Shown here: piece after piece, positions 16,634 to 25,234 of the stretch
Layout of the letters: each line of letters begins with the position of its first letter
Numbering within the stretch: the first letter of the stretch is position 1
NCBI RefSeq assembly: GCF_001485435.1
Contig: NZ_BCMS01000004.1
Location: 62,001 to 126,000, forward strand
Direction of reading: 5' to 3'
DNA from: Deinococcus grandis
Lineage (GTDB): Bacteria > Deinococcota > Deinococci > Deinococcales > Deinococcaceae
Length of the DNA: 64,000 bases
Notes under the pieces: model-generated
Told to the model about the DNA's origin: nothing
The model's input: only the letters and a program-made list of their open reading frames with translations
Database searches by the model: none
Position numbers and translations under genes: made by a program

Positions 16634-17242
16634 TTAAAAGAGACCGTACGGGTTCACGGGAATGCCTGCCTGATACACGCGGAAATCGAGATGGGGCCCG
16701 GTGCTGTTGCCCGTGCTGCCCACACGCGCGATGACCTGTCCCGTGACCACCTGCTGGCCCGTACGCACCAGATTGACGCTGTTGTGGCTGTACCGGGTGG
16801 TCAGGCCGCCCGCATGCTCCAGCACGATGGTCCAGCCCCACCCGTTGCGCGCATCAAAGACCGCGCTCTTGACGGTGCCGGCCATGGTCGCGCGGATGGG
16901 CGTACCGGTGGGGGCGGCCAGGTCCAGCCCCCCATGCTGGGCATTAAAAGGCGTGGTCAGACGGCCCTGAACGGGCGGCACCGCGCTGACGCGCACCGAG
17001 GCGGCGCGGACGGTCACCCCAGGAGTTGAGGCCGGCCGGGTGGGCAGCGTCAGCTTCTGACCGACCCGGAGCTGGTTGGCACTCACACCTGGATTGATCT
17101 GGAGCAGGGCCGTGACCGTGGTGCCATGGCGCGCCGCAAGGCTGGACAGGGTGTCGCCCGCTTTGACGGTGATGCTGGCGGCCGAGCCGAGAGAGATCAA
17201 GGCAGCCGCCATGAGCGCCGCGCCAAACATGTGAATCCGCAT
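16634..17242 (-). CDS. LysM-M23 peptidoglycan endopeptidase-like protein
   Basis: 202 residues from the ATG at 17242. Signal peptide, one LysM domain (ITVKAGDTLSSLAARHG...GQKLTLP, about 22-65), then an M23 domain: HGGLDLAAPTGTPI (metal His and Asp), TTRYSHNS and GPHLDFRV. The last motif is normally HxH; here it is HLD, so the second His of that pair is replaced by Asp. It binds cell wall. Catalysis is doubtful unless Asp can substitute. Upstream neighbour of lnt. Confidence 0.85.
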   Translation of the reverse strand: MRIHMFGAALMAAALISLGSAASITVKAGDTLSSLAARHGTTVTALLQINPGVSANQLRVGQKLTLPTRPASTPGVTVRAASVRVSAVPPVQGRLTTPFNAQHGGLDLAAPTGTPIRATMAGTVKSAVFDARNGWGWTIVLEHAGGLTTRYSHNSVNLVRTGQQVVTGQVIARVGSTGNSTGPHLDFRVYQAGIPVNPYGLF

Positions 17243-17366
17243 AAGACGGCGTGAATGTATCAAGTGGCTCGGACGAATGGATGAGCAGGAATTCACAGAT
17301 CACACGCAGGGTATGGGCTGCTTCGCCACCAGGGCCGGCGGTCGGCGCATCACCGTTCATGTGACG

Positions 17367-17384
17367 AGGCCCCAGGTGGGGCCT
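17367..17384 (-). terminator. Hairpin after dsbA
   Basis: aggcccc/ggggcct stem with a 4-base loop downstream of the dsbA stop; no T tract, so termination is tentative. Confidence 0.35.
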
Positions 17385-17409
17385 CCGCCGGTGCCGCTTG
17401 AGCGGTCGC

Positions 17410-18072
17410 CTACGGTGACGTTAACGCCGCCTCTATGGCGGCTTCAAGCGCCTGCACGCTCAATTCCTGAAGCCGCTGCCCGTTGACGAAGAAGGTGGGC
17501 GTGCCACTGACCCCGAGGGCCAGCCCGTCCTGCCGGTCACGTTCGACCAGGTCCCGAACCTCGGTTGAATCCAGGCTGCGCTGCACCTGCTCGCGATCAA
17601 GCCCCAGATTTGCGGCGTAGTCCAGAAACTTGCTCGTCTGTGGGGTTTGCTGCTCGCCCCACTCGCTTTGCTTGGTAAACAGGTAGTCCCGGGCGCGCCA
17701 ACGCTTGGCTTCATCTTCCTGGGCGGCGGCCTCAATCAGACCCGCGGCGAGGACGGAATTACTGTGCAGCGGAAAATAGCGCGCGACCAGACGCACCTGA
17801 CCGTCGTACTTCTCCAGCAGCCTCATCAGATCCGGCTCTATCGCCCGGCAGGCTTCGCATTCGGGGTCGAAGAACTCCACGATGGTGACGTTGGCATTGG
17901 CGGGGCCCAGGGCGGGGCTGTCGGCGCGGATGAGGCGTTCACGGGCGTCGGCGGGCAGGGCGGCCTGTGGGGCCGCGCGGTTGGCGAGGCTCAGCACCAG
18001 CACCGTGGCCAGGACGGCGAGCGCGCCCAGGACCAGCAGGAGGACGGGGGCCTTTTTGATGGATGGGGTCAT
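17410..18072 (-). CDS. DsbA-family thiol-disulfide oxidoreductase
   Basis: 220 residues from the ATG at 18072, which overlaps the dsbB stop (ATGA). Membrane anchor (about 8-30), then DsbA fold: VTIVEFFDPECEACRAIEP with active site CEAC, helical insertion, and GVSGTPTFFVNGQ with the cis-Pro. Introduces disulfides into exported proteins; recharged by the DsbB encoded just upstream. Disulfide export could serve the SCO1, Ccm and copper proteins nearby. Confidence 0.9.
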   Translation of the reverse strand: MTPSIKKAPVLLLVLGALAVLATVLVLSLANRAAPQAALPADARERLIRADSPALGPANANVTIVEFFDPECEACRAIEPDLMRLLEKYDGQVRLVARYFPLHSNSVLAAGLIEAAAQEDEAKRWRARDYLFTKQSEWGEQQTPQTSKFLDYAANLGLDREQVQRSLDSTEVRDLVERDRQDGLALGVSGTPTFFVNGQRLQELSVQALEAAIEAALTSP

Positions 18073-18509
18073 GATTGACCTCGGGGTGGGGCGCGCAGCA
18101 GGCTGAGGGTGATGACGGTAAAGGCGCTCAGGCTGAGCAGGGGAATGGTGATAAAGCCCAGCCACTCAATCTGCCGGGCGGTGCAGGACACGCCGGCCGC
18201 GCACTGCGTGAGGCCTTCGGGGATGACGCCGTAGTACAGCAGGTTGTGGTACGCGGCGATCAGCAGCCCCGTGACGGAAAAGGGCAGGCCGTAGGTGCGC
18301 AGCCGGGGGTCATGCGTCAACAGACCGACCAAGAGTACGAACACGAGCGGATACATCATGAGCCGCTGGTACCAGCACAGGGTACAGGGGGGCAGATGCA
18401 TGACTTCGCTGAAGTACAGGCTGCCGGTGGTGGCGATCACCGCTTGCAGCCAGGCCACGGCGGGCAAGGCCGGCCGCCACCCGGAAGATATCTGCATTTC
18501 TGAGACCAT
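18069..18509 (-). CDS. DsbB/BdbC-family disulfide oxidoreductase
   Basis: 146 residues, four membrane helices. Redox Cys pairs in HLPPCTLCWYQR and the second periplasmic loop (TQCAAGVSCTARQ). Oxidises its DsbA partner with quinone as acceptor. Start supported by TACAAT (18523-18518) eight bases upstream on the minus strand, a leaderless -10. Confidence 0.9.
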   Translation of the reverse strand: MVSEMQISSGWRPALPAVAWLQAVIATTGSLYFSEVMHLPPCTLCWYQRLMMYPLVFVLLVGLLTHDPRLRTYGLPFSVTGLLIAAYHNLLYYGVIPEGLTQCAAGVSCTARQIEWLGFITIPLLSLSAFTVITLSLLRAPPRGQS

Positions 18510-18517
18510 ATTCAGAT

Positions 18518-18523
18518 ATTGTA
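18518..18523 (-). promoter_or_regulatory. -10 element of leaderless dsbBA transcript
   Basis: TACAAT on the minus strand, 8 bases before the dsbB ATG. No convincing -35. The flanking tcagatatt resembles part of the SmtB-like operator at 13640-13665. Confidence 0.5.
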
Positions 18524-18625
18524 ACGGAAGATGGGGTGCGAGGAGACGATCTTGGGCCGACCGGTTGTGGGCGGCCCATCAGGTCAACAGCATGTCCTCC
18601 CAGAGACAAAAGTGCATGGAGCAGG

Positions 18626-21600
18626 ATGTCCCGCGCCATAACTGCATCCGAAGACAGCACGGCTCTGCTGGCAAGGTATGGCCGTTATCCACCGACGCTG
18701 ACGGCTGAGCAACTGCACCGCTATTTCCGCTTTGACGATCACGACCGCGCTGTCATGGCCCAGAAAAAAGGCAAACACAACCGCCTGGGCTACGCCCTCC
18801 AACTCGCCACTGTCCGCTTTCTGGGCACCTTCCTGACTGATCCCCTGGACATGCCTGAGGCAGCCATCCAGTACGTCGCCCAGCAGCTTGACCTCACGGT
18901 CAATCCCGTCAAACTTTACCGCTACCGCACGCGCGAGACCCGCTGGGATCACCGCCACGACATCCAGGCCCGGTGGGGCTACCGCGATTTTTCAGAGATT
19001 CCGGCCATTTTCGATCTGGCGCGCTTTTTATCTGCCCGCGCCCGGTTGATGGCCGAGCCACCCAGCCGCCTGCTGGATCTCAGCACAGCCCGCCTGGTCG
19101 AGCACCGGGTGCTGCTGCCCGGCGTCACCACGCTGACCCGGCTGATTGCCCGCATTCAGCACCGGGCCGATGAGCGCCTCTGGCGTGACCTGGCGGCCCT
19201 GCCCAGTGAAGCCCAGGTGACGGCCCTTGAAGCCCTGTTGGACGTCCCCCCTCGCTCATCGGTCTCCCGACTTGATCAACTTCGGAAAGCGCCATTGTCG
19301 GTCTCCGCCCCCGGACTCGTTGGTGCACTCAAGCGGGTTGAAGCGGTGCGGCGGATCGGCGTGACCACCCTGGATCTGAGCGGTTTTCCTGAACAACGGC
19401 TGAACACCCTTTTCCGCATCGGGATGGGCGTGAAAGCCCAGGCGATGCGCCGCATGACCCGCTCCCGGCGCATCGCCACCCTGCTGGTGACGGTCAGTCG
19501 CCTTGAAGGCCAGGCCCTGGACGACGCGCTGACCCTCTTCGAAAGTCTGCTGACTGACCTCTTCAACCGGATCGAACGGCAAGAAGACGGTGCACGGCAA
19601 GATCAGCTGCCGTCACTGGAAGAAGCGGCCCGGCGCAGCAATCAGCTCACCCTGGCTTTCCTGGAGAGTTTGGGGCAGCCGCCCCAGAACTTCCCCGCGT
19701 TCGCCGCACGGGTGCTGGCCTTGGTGTCTCAGGAACAGCTCCAGGCCGCGGCGGAAACGGTTCAGGCACTGACCCGGCCGAGAAGCGAGACCCGGCTGGA
19801 GGGGCTGCTGAGTCGCTATAGCTATGTGCAGCAGTTTCTACCGGCCCTGCTGAGGACAGTGAACTTTGAGGGCAGCGCCGCTGGAGGGCCGTCCCTGGCC
19901 GCGCTTCAGGCGCTGCGGCGTCTGGAGCGCCGATCACAGGTGAAAGCCACCGAGGTGCCGCTCACGCTCGTCAAGGGTGACTGGAGCAAGCTCATTCCCG
20001 GAAAAGCGCCATTGAACCGGCCAGCCTATACCCTTTGTATCCTCGACCATCTGCATCTGGCCCTAAAGCGCCGCGACGTCTTTGTGTCGGCCAGTCCCAA
20101 ATTTAGCGACCCTCGCCTGCGCCTGCTGTCGGATCAGGCCTGGACGGCTCTGAAGGCTGAGGTCTGCCGGAGTCTTGACCTTGACCCTGATCCGCAAGTG
20201 ATGCTGGCGCAGCTCAGTGCCCAGTTGGACGAGCGGTACCGGCTGGTGGAAGCCCGCCTCCCGCAGAACGCCGCGGTCTCTCTGGCTGAAGAAGAGGGCC
20301 GCACCGTGCTGGTGCTTCAGGAGGAAGAGGCGCTGCCCGAGCCGCCCAGTCTGCGGCACTTGCGGGAACTGGTGGCGAGGCGGATGCCCCACCTGGATCT
20401 GCCGGATCTGCTCCTGGAAGTGCACCGCTGGACGGGGTTTGCCAACGCCTTCACCCATTTGAGTGAAGCACGAACAAGAGTGGGACACCTCGACGTCAGC
20501 GTTTGCGCGGTCCTGCTGGCTGAAGCGTGCAATGTCGGACTGGACGCGGTGGTTCAACCGGAGACCGAGGCCCTTGGGCGCGGCCGCCTGTCCTGGGTGG
20601 ATCAGCACTACCTGCGCGCCGAAACCATTGCCAGTGCCAATGCCCGCTTGGTCGAGTTTCAGGCTACCATTCCGACGGTGAGGGCGTGGGGGGACGGTCA
20701 GGTGGCCTCTGTGGACGGGCTGCGCTTCCGGGTGCCGGTGAAAACCATTTACGCTGGTCAGAACCCCAAGTACTTTGGGGTGCGCAGTGGCGTGACCTAT
20801 GTCAACTTCATCTCCGATCAGTACAGCGGCTTTCACAGCATCGTGGTGCCGGGTACCCTGCGCGATTCCCTGTTCGCCCTGGACGGCATGATTGAGCAGA
20901 ACACGGTGCTGCGCCCTCAGCAACTCGTGTCAGATACAGCGGCCTCGTCGTACATGGTCTTCGGGTTGTTCCGTCTGTTGGGCTATCAGTTCAGCCCGGA
21001 GCTGGCTGATCTGCGCGAGCGGACGTACGCGCGCGTGACCCGAGAAGCAAACTATGGGAAGTTGAATGCGCTGGCGACGTCGTAGGTGAGCACCGCGCTG
21101 ATTGCCAATCACTGGGACGATTTGTTGCGCCTCGCGGGGTCACTGATGACCCGGACGGTGCGGGCCTCGGATCTGCTCAAAGTGATCGGCGTCAGACCCA
21201 AAAGCGCCCTCACTCGGGCGTTGGAGCAGGTGGGGCGGATCGCCAGCACGCTCCACCTGCTCAGTTACCACGATGATCCGCTTTACCGCCGCACCATCGG
21301 CACCCAGCGCAACCGCCAGGAGGCCCGGCACCGGCTGGCACGGGCAGTGTTCCAGGGCCGACATGGGGAACTGCGGCAACATTACGTCGCTGGGATGGAA
21401 GATCAGTTGGGGGCCCTGGGCCTGGTGGTGAACGCGATCATTCTCTGGAACACCCGCTATCTCGACCTCATCCTAAATCAACTGCGTGTGGACGGCGTGG
21501 AGGTGCGGGACGAAGATGTGCAGCGGCTGTCGCCTCTGAAGTTTGGGCACATTCACCTGGGCGGACGGTACCACTTCTCGCTGACCTCACAGATGCCGGC

Positions 21601-21646
21601 CGATCAATTCAGGCGGTTGCGCGACCCAGACGAGGTGGAAAGCTGA
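18626..21646 (+). pseudogene. tnpA: Tn3-family transposase split by an in-frame TAG
   Basis: One continuous frame of 1007 codons interrupted only by TAG at 21083-21085. N-terminal part (819 residues): RYGRYPPTLTAEQLHRYFRF, the DUF4158-like head, then VASVDGLRFRVPVKTIYAG and YVNFISDQYSGFHSIVV with the first two catalytic Asp. The C-terminal 186 residues follow in phase and include GMEDQLGALGLVVNAIILWNTRY, which holds the catalytic Glu. The truncated product therefore lacks the Glu. No resolvase gene and no clear 38-bp terminal repeats were found, so this is a remnant. Confidence 0.88.
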
Positions 21647-21679
21647 GGCACAGGCATAACCCGACTCTTCGCGCCACTG

Positions 21680-21919
21680 CTACCGCGATGCCAAGGTGCC
21701 AGTCGCTCCGTTGACCAGGCGGGCGGCGCACGTGGCAGCCCAGGTGGGATGGAAGCCGCCGCTGCCCTGCGGCGCCTCGATCACGATGGCTTCCCCGTCG
21801 ACGTCCTGCCGGTGGGCCACGTGGACGGTCAGGCCGGACGCGAGGGTGAGCGTGACCGTGTGGGTGGCCGCGGCCTGTGGGGCGGCAGTCGCGGCGTGCT
21901 GTACGTTGCCGCCGGTCAT
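21680..21919 (-). CDS. Small protein of unknown function
   Basis: 79 residues from the ATG at 21919, which overlaps the stop of the next upstream gene (ATGA). Beta-rich middle (THTVTLTLASGLTVHVAH) with a repeated small-residue C-terminus. No family recognised. Last gene of a four-gene minus-strand operon beginning at 23578. Confidence 0.55.
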   Translation of the reverse strand: MTGGNVQHAATAAPQAAATHTVTLTLASGLTVHVAHRQDVDGEAIVIEAPQGSGGFHPTWAATCAARLVNGATGTLASR

Positions 21920-22278
21920 GCGCGGACCTGGGTGAGGACGAGGCTCTGGGCGCGGGGTTTCTTCACGGCGAGGTTGGCGAGCGTGTCCGCGTCCAGATCC
22001 CCGGCCGTGGCGAGACGATCGGCCTTCTTGCGGTCGATGGTGGCGACCTCCAGCGTGGCCGCGTCCCCGAAGCACGCCCGGAAGCGGTCCAGGGGGTACT
22101 CAATGGTGGTCGAGGTGCGCAGTTCCGCCCGGTACAGGTCCGTCTGCACGGTCTCGCCGTCGAGCAGGGCGGCTTTGAGTTCCGCGCCGAGCTGGTCGCG
22201 TTCGGCTTCCAGGCCGAGGATGGTGTCGCGGAGGGTGGCGTAGCGGTCGAGCAGGTCGGTCAGGTGGGGGGTGGTCAT
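21916..22278 (-). CDS. Coiled-coil protein of unknown function
   Basis: 120 residues; the ATG at 22278 has AAGGAG nine bases before it, unlike the hairpin-led genes elsewhere. The N-terminal half is a heptad-like helix (LLDRYATLRDTILGLEAERDQLGAELKAALL). The C-terminal half is mixed. Resembles small phage or plasmid DNA-maintenance proteins only in general form. Confidence 0.6.
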   Translation of the reverse strand: MTTPHLTDLLDRYATLRDTILGLEAERDQLGAELKAALLDGETVQTDLYRAELRTSTTIEYPLDRFRACFGDAATLEVATIDRKKADRLATAGDLDADTLANLAVKKPRAQSLVLTQVRA

Positions 22279-22334
22279 GGTGTCGGACTCCTTGGGGGGT
22301 GAGGGGACGTGGTGGGCAGGCCAGCGGGGTGAAG

Positions 22335-23075
22335 TCACGGGGTCATCAAGTGCAGTCGGCTGCCGCGCAGGGCGAGAGCGCAGCGGGCTGCACTGAGGGA
22401 AGCGAGCAGGTCGTCCGGCGCGTGCTCGGGGTGAGTCCAGAGATGCGCGGCGTAGGGCGGCACGCCGCGCACCCGGACGCGGACGCCGGGTGGGGCGCGG
22501 CCCGCGAGGTCGATCAGGATGCGCAGGGCCGCCAGGGGCCCGTGGGCGACCGCGCGCAGTCCACCGCCGCGGGCGGATGTGCCGTCCGGGTGGTGGCGCA
22601 GGCGGACGACCAGACCGGGGGTCTGGGGGGGGAGTGGGGGCAGATGGACCCGGCGGGCGCGGCGGTGGGTGCGCATGTGACCGGCGGTGTGATGCGCCGG
22701 GTGGTGGGCGGCGTTCTCGCCCCTGGGAATCCACTGCACGTGCAGGGCGACGCCCCGTTCCGCGGCGAGCTGAAGGAGCTCCTGCGCGGGTTCGGTCAGG
22801 GGCGACTTGGACCGCGCGAGTCCCGTCAGGACGTGCGCGGTGGCCAGGCAATCGACATACAGGTGCAGGGGGCCGGGATTGGCGTGCTGGACCGCGAGGC
22901 GTGCGGCCTGCAGTTCAGCCTGCTGGGTGGTGTGCGCCCGCGCGGTGGCTGTGACGGTCACGCCGTTCACGACGGCCGCCAGGGCGTACACGTCCCTCAG
23001 GGCGAGGCTGGCGTCGGTGTACGCGATCTGGTGCGGCATAGGGTGCACGGTGCCGGACGTGGGGGTGACTGTCAC
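22335..23075 (-). CDS. RNase H-like fold protein
   Basis: 246 residues from a GTG that overlaps the upstream stop (GTGA). Residues 16-120 follow the RNase HI plan: IAYTDASLALRD (first Asp), TTQQAELQAARLAV (Glu), HLYVDCLATAHVL (Asp) and PRGENAAHHPAHH where RNase HI has NxxAD. The fourth acidic residue is replaced by His. The C-terminal half is Arg/Pro-rich without a known domain. It may process RNA-DNA hybrids in plasmid replication or be a non-cleaving relative. Confidence 0.65.
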   Translation of the reverse strand: MTVTPTSGTVHPMPHQIAYTDASLALRDVYALAAVVNGVTVTATARAHTTQQAELQAARLAVQHANPGPLHLYVDCLATAHVLTGLARSKSPLTEPAQELLQLAAERGVALHVQWIPRGENAAHHPAHHTAGHMRTHRRARRVHLPPLPPQTPGLVVRLRHHPDGTSARGGGLRAVAHGPLAALRILIDLAGRAPPGVRVRVRGVPPYAAHLWTHPEHAPDDLLASLSAARCALALRGSRLHLMTP

Positions 23076-23578
23076 GCGGCCTGCTCCTGCTGAACGGGGG
23101 CATCTTCGGCGATCCACGTGGTGGGGACGCGGAGCGTGTAGACCGCGAGGCGGAACTGCGCGCGGAACTCGTCTCTGGGCAGGAAGCGGGTGCGGCCGTC
23201 CCGGCAGAGGATGTCCACGCCGCCCGTGGCGTGCGACAGGCGGTACTCGCAGATGGGCCAGCCGTCCTGATCGTGCACGCTGACCCGCACAGGCCCGCGG
23301 GCGAGGCCCACGAGAAGATCGTCGGGGGTGACGGCCGTGAGGACCTCGGGTTGCTTCGCGGCGTAGGCGCGCAGGGCCGTGATGGTCGCCTGGACGCGGC
23401 AGGGGTCGCCGGTGAGTTTCAGGGCGCGGCCGGCCGCGAGCAGGCGAGCGAGGCGTTTCAGGCGCAGCTGCAGGGCGGGGCGGTGACGGGCCACCTTGCG
23501 GAGATCCGCGAGGGCCTGCTGAGGAGTGGGAGCGGGCTTGTGGGCGCCGGGGACGCTGATCGTCAGAGGGGTAAGCAT
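23072..23578 (-). CDS. Protein of unknown function, first gene of operon
   Basis: 168 residues from the ATG at 23578. Two regions: a basic helical part (ADLRKVARHRPALQLRLKRLARLLAAG) and a beta-rich part with Cys (WPICEYRLSHATGGVDILCRDGRTRFLP). No family recognised. A 12-bp hairpin ends 9 bases before the start codon. Confidence 0.6.
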   Translation of the reverse strand: MLTPLTISVPGAHKPAPTPQQALADLRKVARHRPALQLRLKRLARLLAAGRALKLTGDPCRVQATITALRAYAAKQPEVLTAVTPDDLLVGLARGPVRVSVHDQDGWPICEYRLSHATGGVDILCRDGRTRFLPRDEFRAQFRLAVYTLRVPTTWIAEDAPVQQEQAA

Positions 23579-23587
23579 GCGCCCGTC

Positions 23588-23614
23588 CTGGCCCACACCC
23601 CTGGTGTGGGCCAG
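23588..23614 (-). promoter_or_regulatory. Start-codon hairpin (12-bp stem)
   Basis: ctggcccacacc/ggtgtgggccag, loop CCT; 9 bases before the ATG at 23578. No Shine-Dalgarno between. Confidence 0.75.
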
Positions 23615-23686
23615 ATCTGCGAGGATGCCACCTCAGTCAACTGACATCTTGCACTTTACGGATGACGGCTCGTTGGCCTAAATTGT

Positions 23687-23720
23687 GATGGAGACGGTAT
23701 GTCTAAATACCGTCTCCATC
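23687..23720 (+). terminator. 14-bp-stem terminator at edge of AT-rich island
   Basis: gatggagacggtat/ataccgtctccatc with a 6-base loop, followed by TTTTG on the plus strand. It marks the border between the GC-rich backbone and the AT-rich toxin island. 23615-23780 holds no gene. Confidence 0.7.
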
Positions 23721-23780
23721 TTTTGTCCTCTATGAGCCATTGAACAGGTCATGGCGCGAGACCTAAACGGGCTGCGTGAG

Positions 23781-24320
23781 TTAATCCGTATGAGTAGGGA
23801 GATTTCTGGCCGACGAGATTATTGCTTCTATTACTTTAGAGGCTTCATGGCCTACTGTAATTTCATAAGCAACACTATATGAATCATCAGCGATGAATTT
23901 TTTGATTTCCTCAATCGATGCCGGATCATTCAGATGGGCTAAAGTGTGTAAAATCATAATTTTGTTATCTACATTTCCTTCTTCAATTAAGCCTTTTATG
24001 AGATATGGTACTGAGGATCGATCGCAACAATGTTGCAAAAGCCATATAATTCGCTTTCTGACTTCTTCATCCTTTTCTTCTCCCAAATATTTATTTATCA
24101 TAGATGGGAAGGCAGAGGTATCCAAGTGAATCATTAGATCTAATAATCTAATCCTACCCTGACTGTCGATATTCTTATTTTTAAATTCCTCCATAGCTAT
24201 AGACATATAATCATTTTTATTGTTGGATTTATCTATGATTCTATAGAAATTTCCAACGGAATTACTTTTAGAAAGAGCTATTTTTCTAATAACTTCAATA
24301 GGATTTTCTGTGTTATTCAT
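23781..24320 (-). CDS. HEAT-repeat protein, candidate immunity protein
   Basis: 179 residues from the ATG at 24320. At least three HEAT-like helical pairs (RIRLLDLMIHL, EEVRKRIIWLLQHC, NKIMILHTLAHLNDPASIEEIKKFI). AT-rich with lysine/asparagine codons unlike the surrounding backbone. Starts 14 bases after the lipoprotein-deaminase gene. HEAT proteins often serve as immunity partners of polymorphic toxins; that role here is inference. Confidence 0.6.
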   Translation of the reverse strand: MNNTENPIEVIRKIALSKSNSVGNFYRIIDKSNNKNDYMSIAMEEFKNKNIDSQGRIRLLDLMIHLDTSAFPSMINKYLGEEKDEEVRKRIIWLLQHCCDRSSVPYLIKGLIEEGNVDNKIMILHTLAHLNDPASIEEIKKFIADDSYSVAYEITVGHEASKVIEAIISSARNLPTHTD

Positions 24321-24334
24321 GATTTGCCTTCGCC

Positions 24335-24916
24335 TTACCAGTAATATCCAGGATACCAACTAATTGGTGTTTGCTGTGTCTCAACAACGTTTTGAATGCA
24401 ACTTGGGCATGGACCATTCGGATTACTAATCCCAATAGATACAGCATAGGGTTGAACATCTTTTAGGCGCTGCTCAGCATGTACATATCCACTTGGAGTT
24501 ACCCATTGATAACCAGCAGCTCTAACTTGCTTTTCAATTTGAGTCTTTGCATTAGCGGTCGAACCTCCATATACAGTTATATAATAGTTTCCAAAAATAT
24601 ATGTGGCTCCAACGGTTGTGCTATAGTCACTTGAATTAGTAAAATATACTTTTGCTCTCTTGTACATTAGCCCAGCAATTTCAACATCTGTTCTGGCACT
24701 TGCATTGCATTCATAAGTGCGATTTCCCCAATATCTACTGGTGCAATAAGTATCTGCCGCCTGTGGGGTTAGCGTAGTCTCAGAGGATGATGCCGGCGCG
24801 TCTGCTTCCGTCTGCCCTCTGGATGCAGAAGTATTTGCTGGCATGTTCGGGGCAGAGTTACAACTAGCGAAAGCAAGCATCATGGGCAGTAATAAACTAG
24901 CTACTAATCTTTTCAT
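24335..24916 (-). CDS. Lipoprotein with C-terminal deaminase-like toxin domain
   Basis: 193 residues. Signal peptide with lipobox ending at C19 (LAFASC), a Ser/Thr-rich linker, then a domain whose C-terminus holds HAE at 146-148 (SGYVHAEQRL) and PCPSC at 169-173 (NGPCPSCIQNV). HAE plus PCxxC is the zinc site and catalytic Glu of the cytidine deaminase-like fold used by many secreted toxins. AGGAG precedes the ATG. An exported deaminase next to a HEAT protein suggests a toxin-immunity pair. Lipid anchoring is unusual for this class. Base composition differs sharply from its flanks. Confidence 0.6.
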   Translation of the reverse strand: MKRLVASLLLPMMLAFASCNSAPNMPANTSASRGQTEADAPASSSETTLTPQAADTYCTSRYWGNRTYECNASARTDVEIAGLMYKRAKVYFTNSSDYSTTVGATYIFGNYYITVYGGSTANAKTQIEKQVRAAGYQWVTPSGYVHAEQRLKDVQPYAVSIGISNPNGPCPSCIQNVVETQQTPISWYPGYYW

Positions 24917-25234
24917 TTCGATCTCCTAAAGCCTGCCGTAGCAGAATGATGGGCTTAATGATTGGCCGACGCATGGACTGTAGCAATGACGCATCGCCAA
25001 CCAATGCAAAAATGCGTTCTCTCATAAAAACATCCGATTGCTACGGAGATTCCCAGGCTTAATAATTTCTTCATTAGAGTTTTTGATAATGAATTATTGA
25101 TAACGGTTTAAATTGGAGTTGCCGCCATGAGCCGCTGCGGCAACTTGATGTAGTCACATCTTGCAGTCCAAGTGATAGGGGAAGAAAGTGCGTCCTGAAA
25201 AGCGAAAATCCCATCTTAAATTGCAAGATATGAG
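24917..25234. other. AT-rich intergenic region
   Basis: About 320 bases between the toxin-like lipoprotein and the helicase gene, including runs such as ttgataatgaattattgataa. It probably holds the lipoprotein promoter. No gene is seen. Confidence 0.4.

Noticed and set aside
18530..21700. Complete Tn3-family transposon
   Set aside because: No matching 38-bp ends or resolvase could be found by eye, and the transposase is interrupted.
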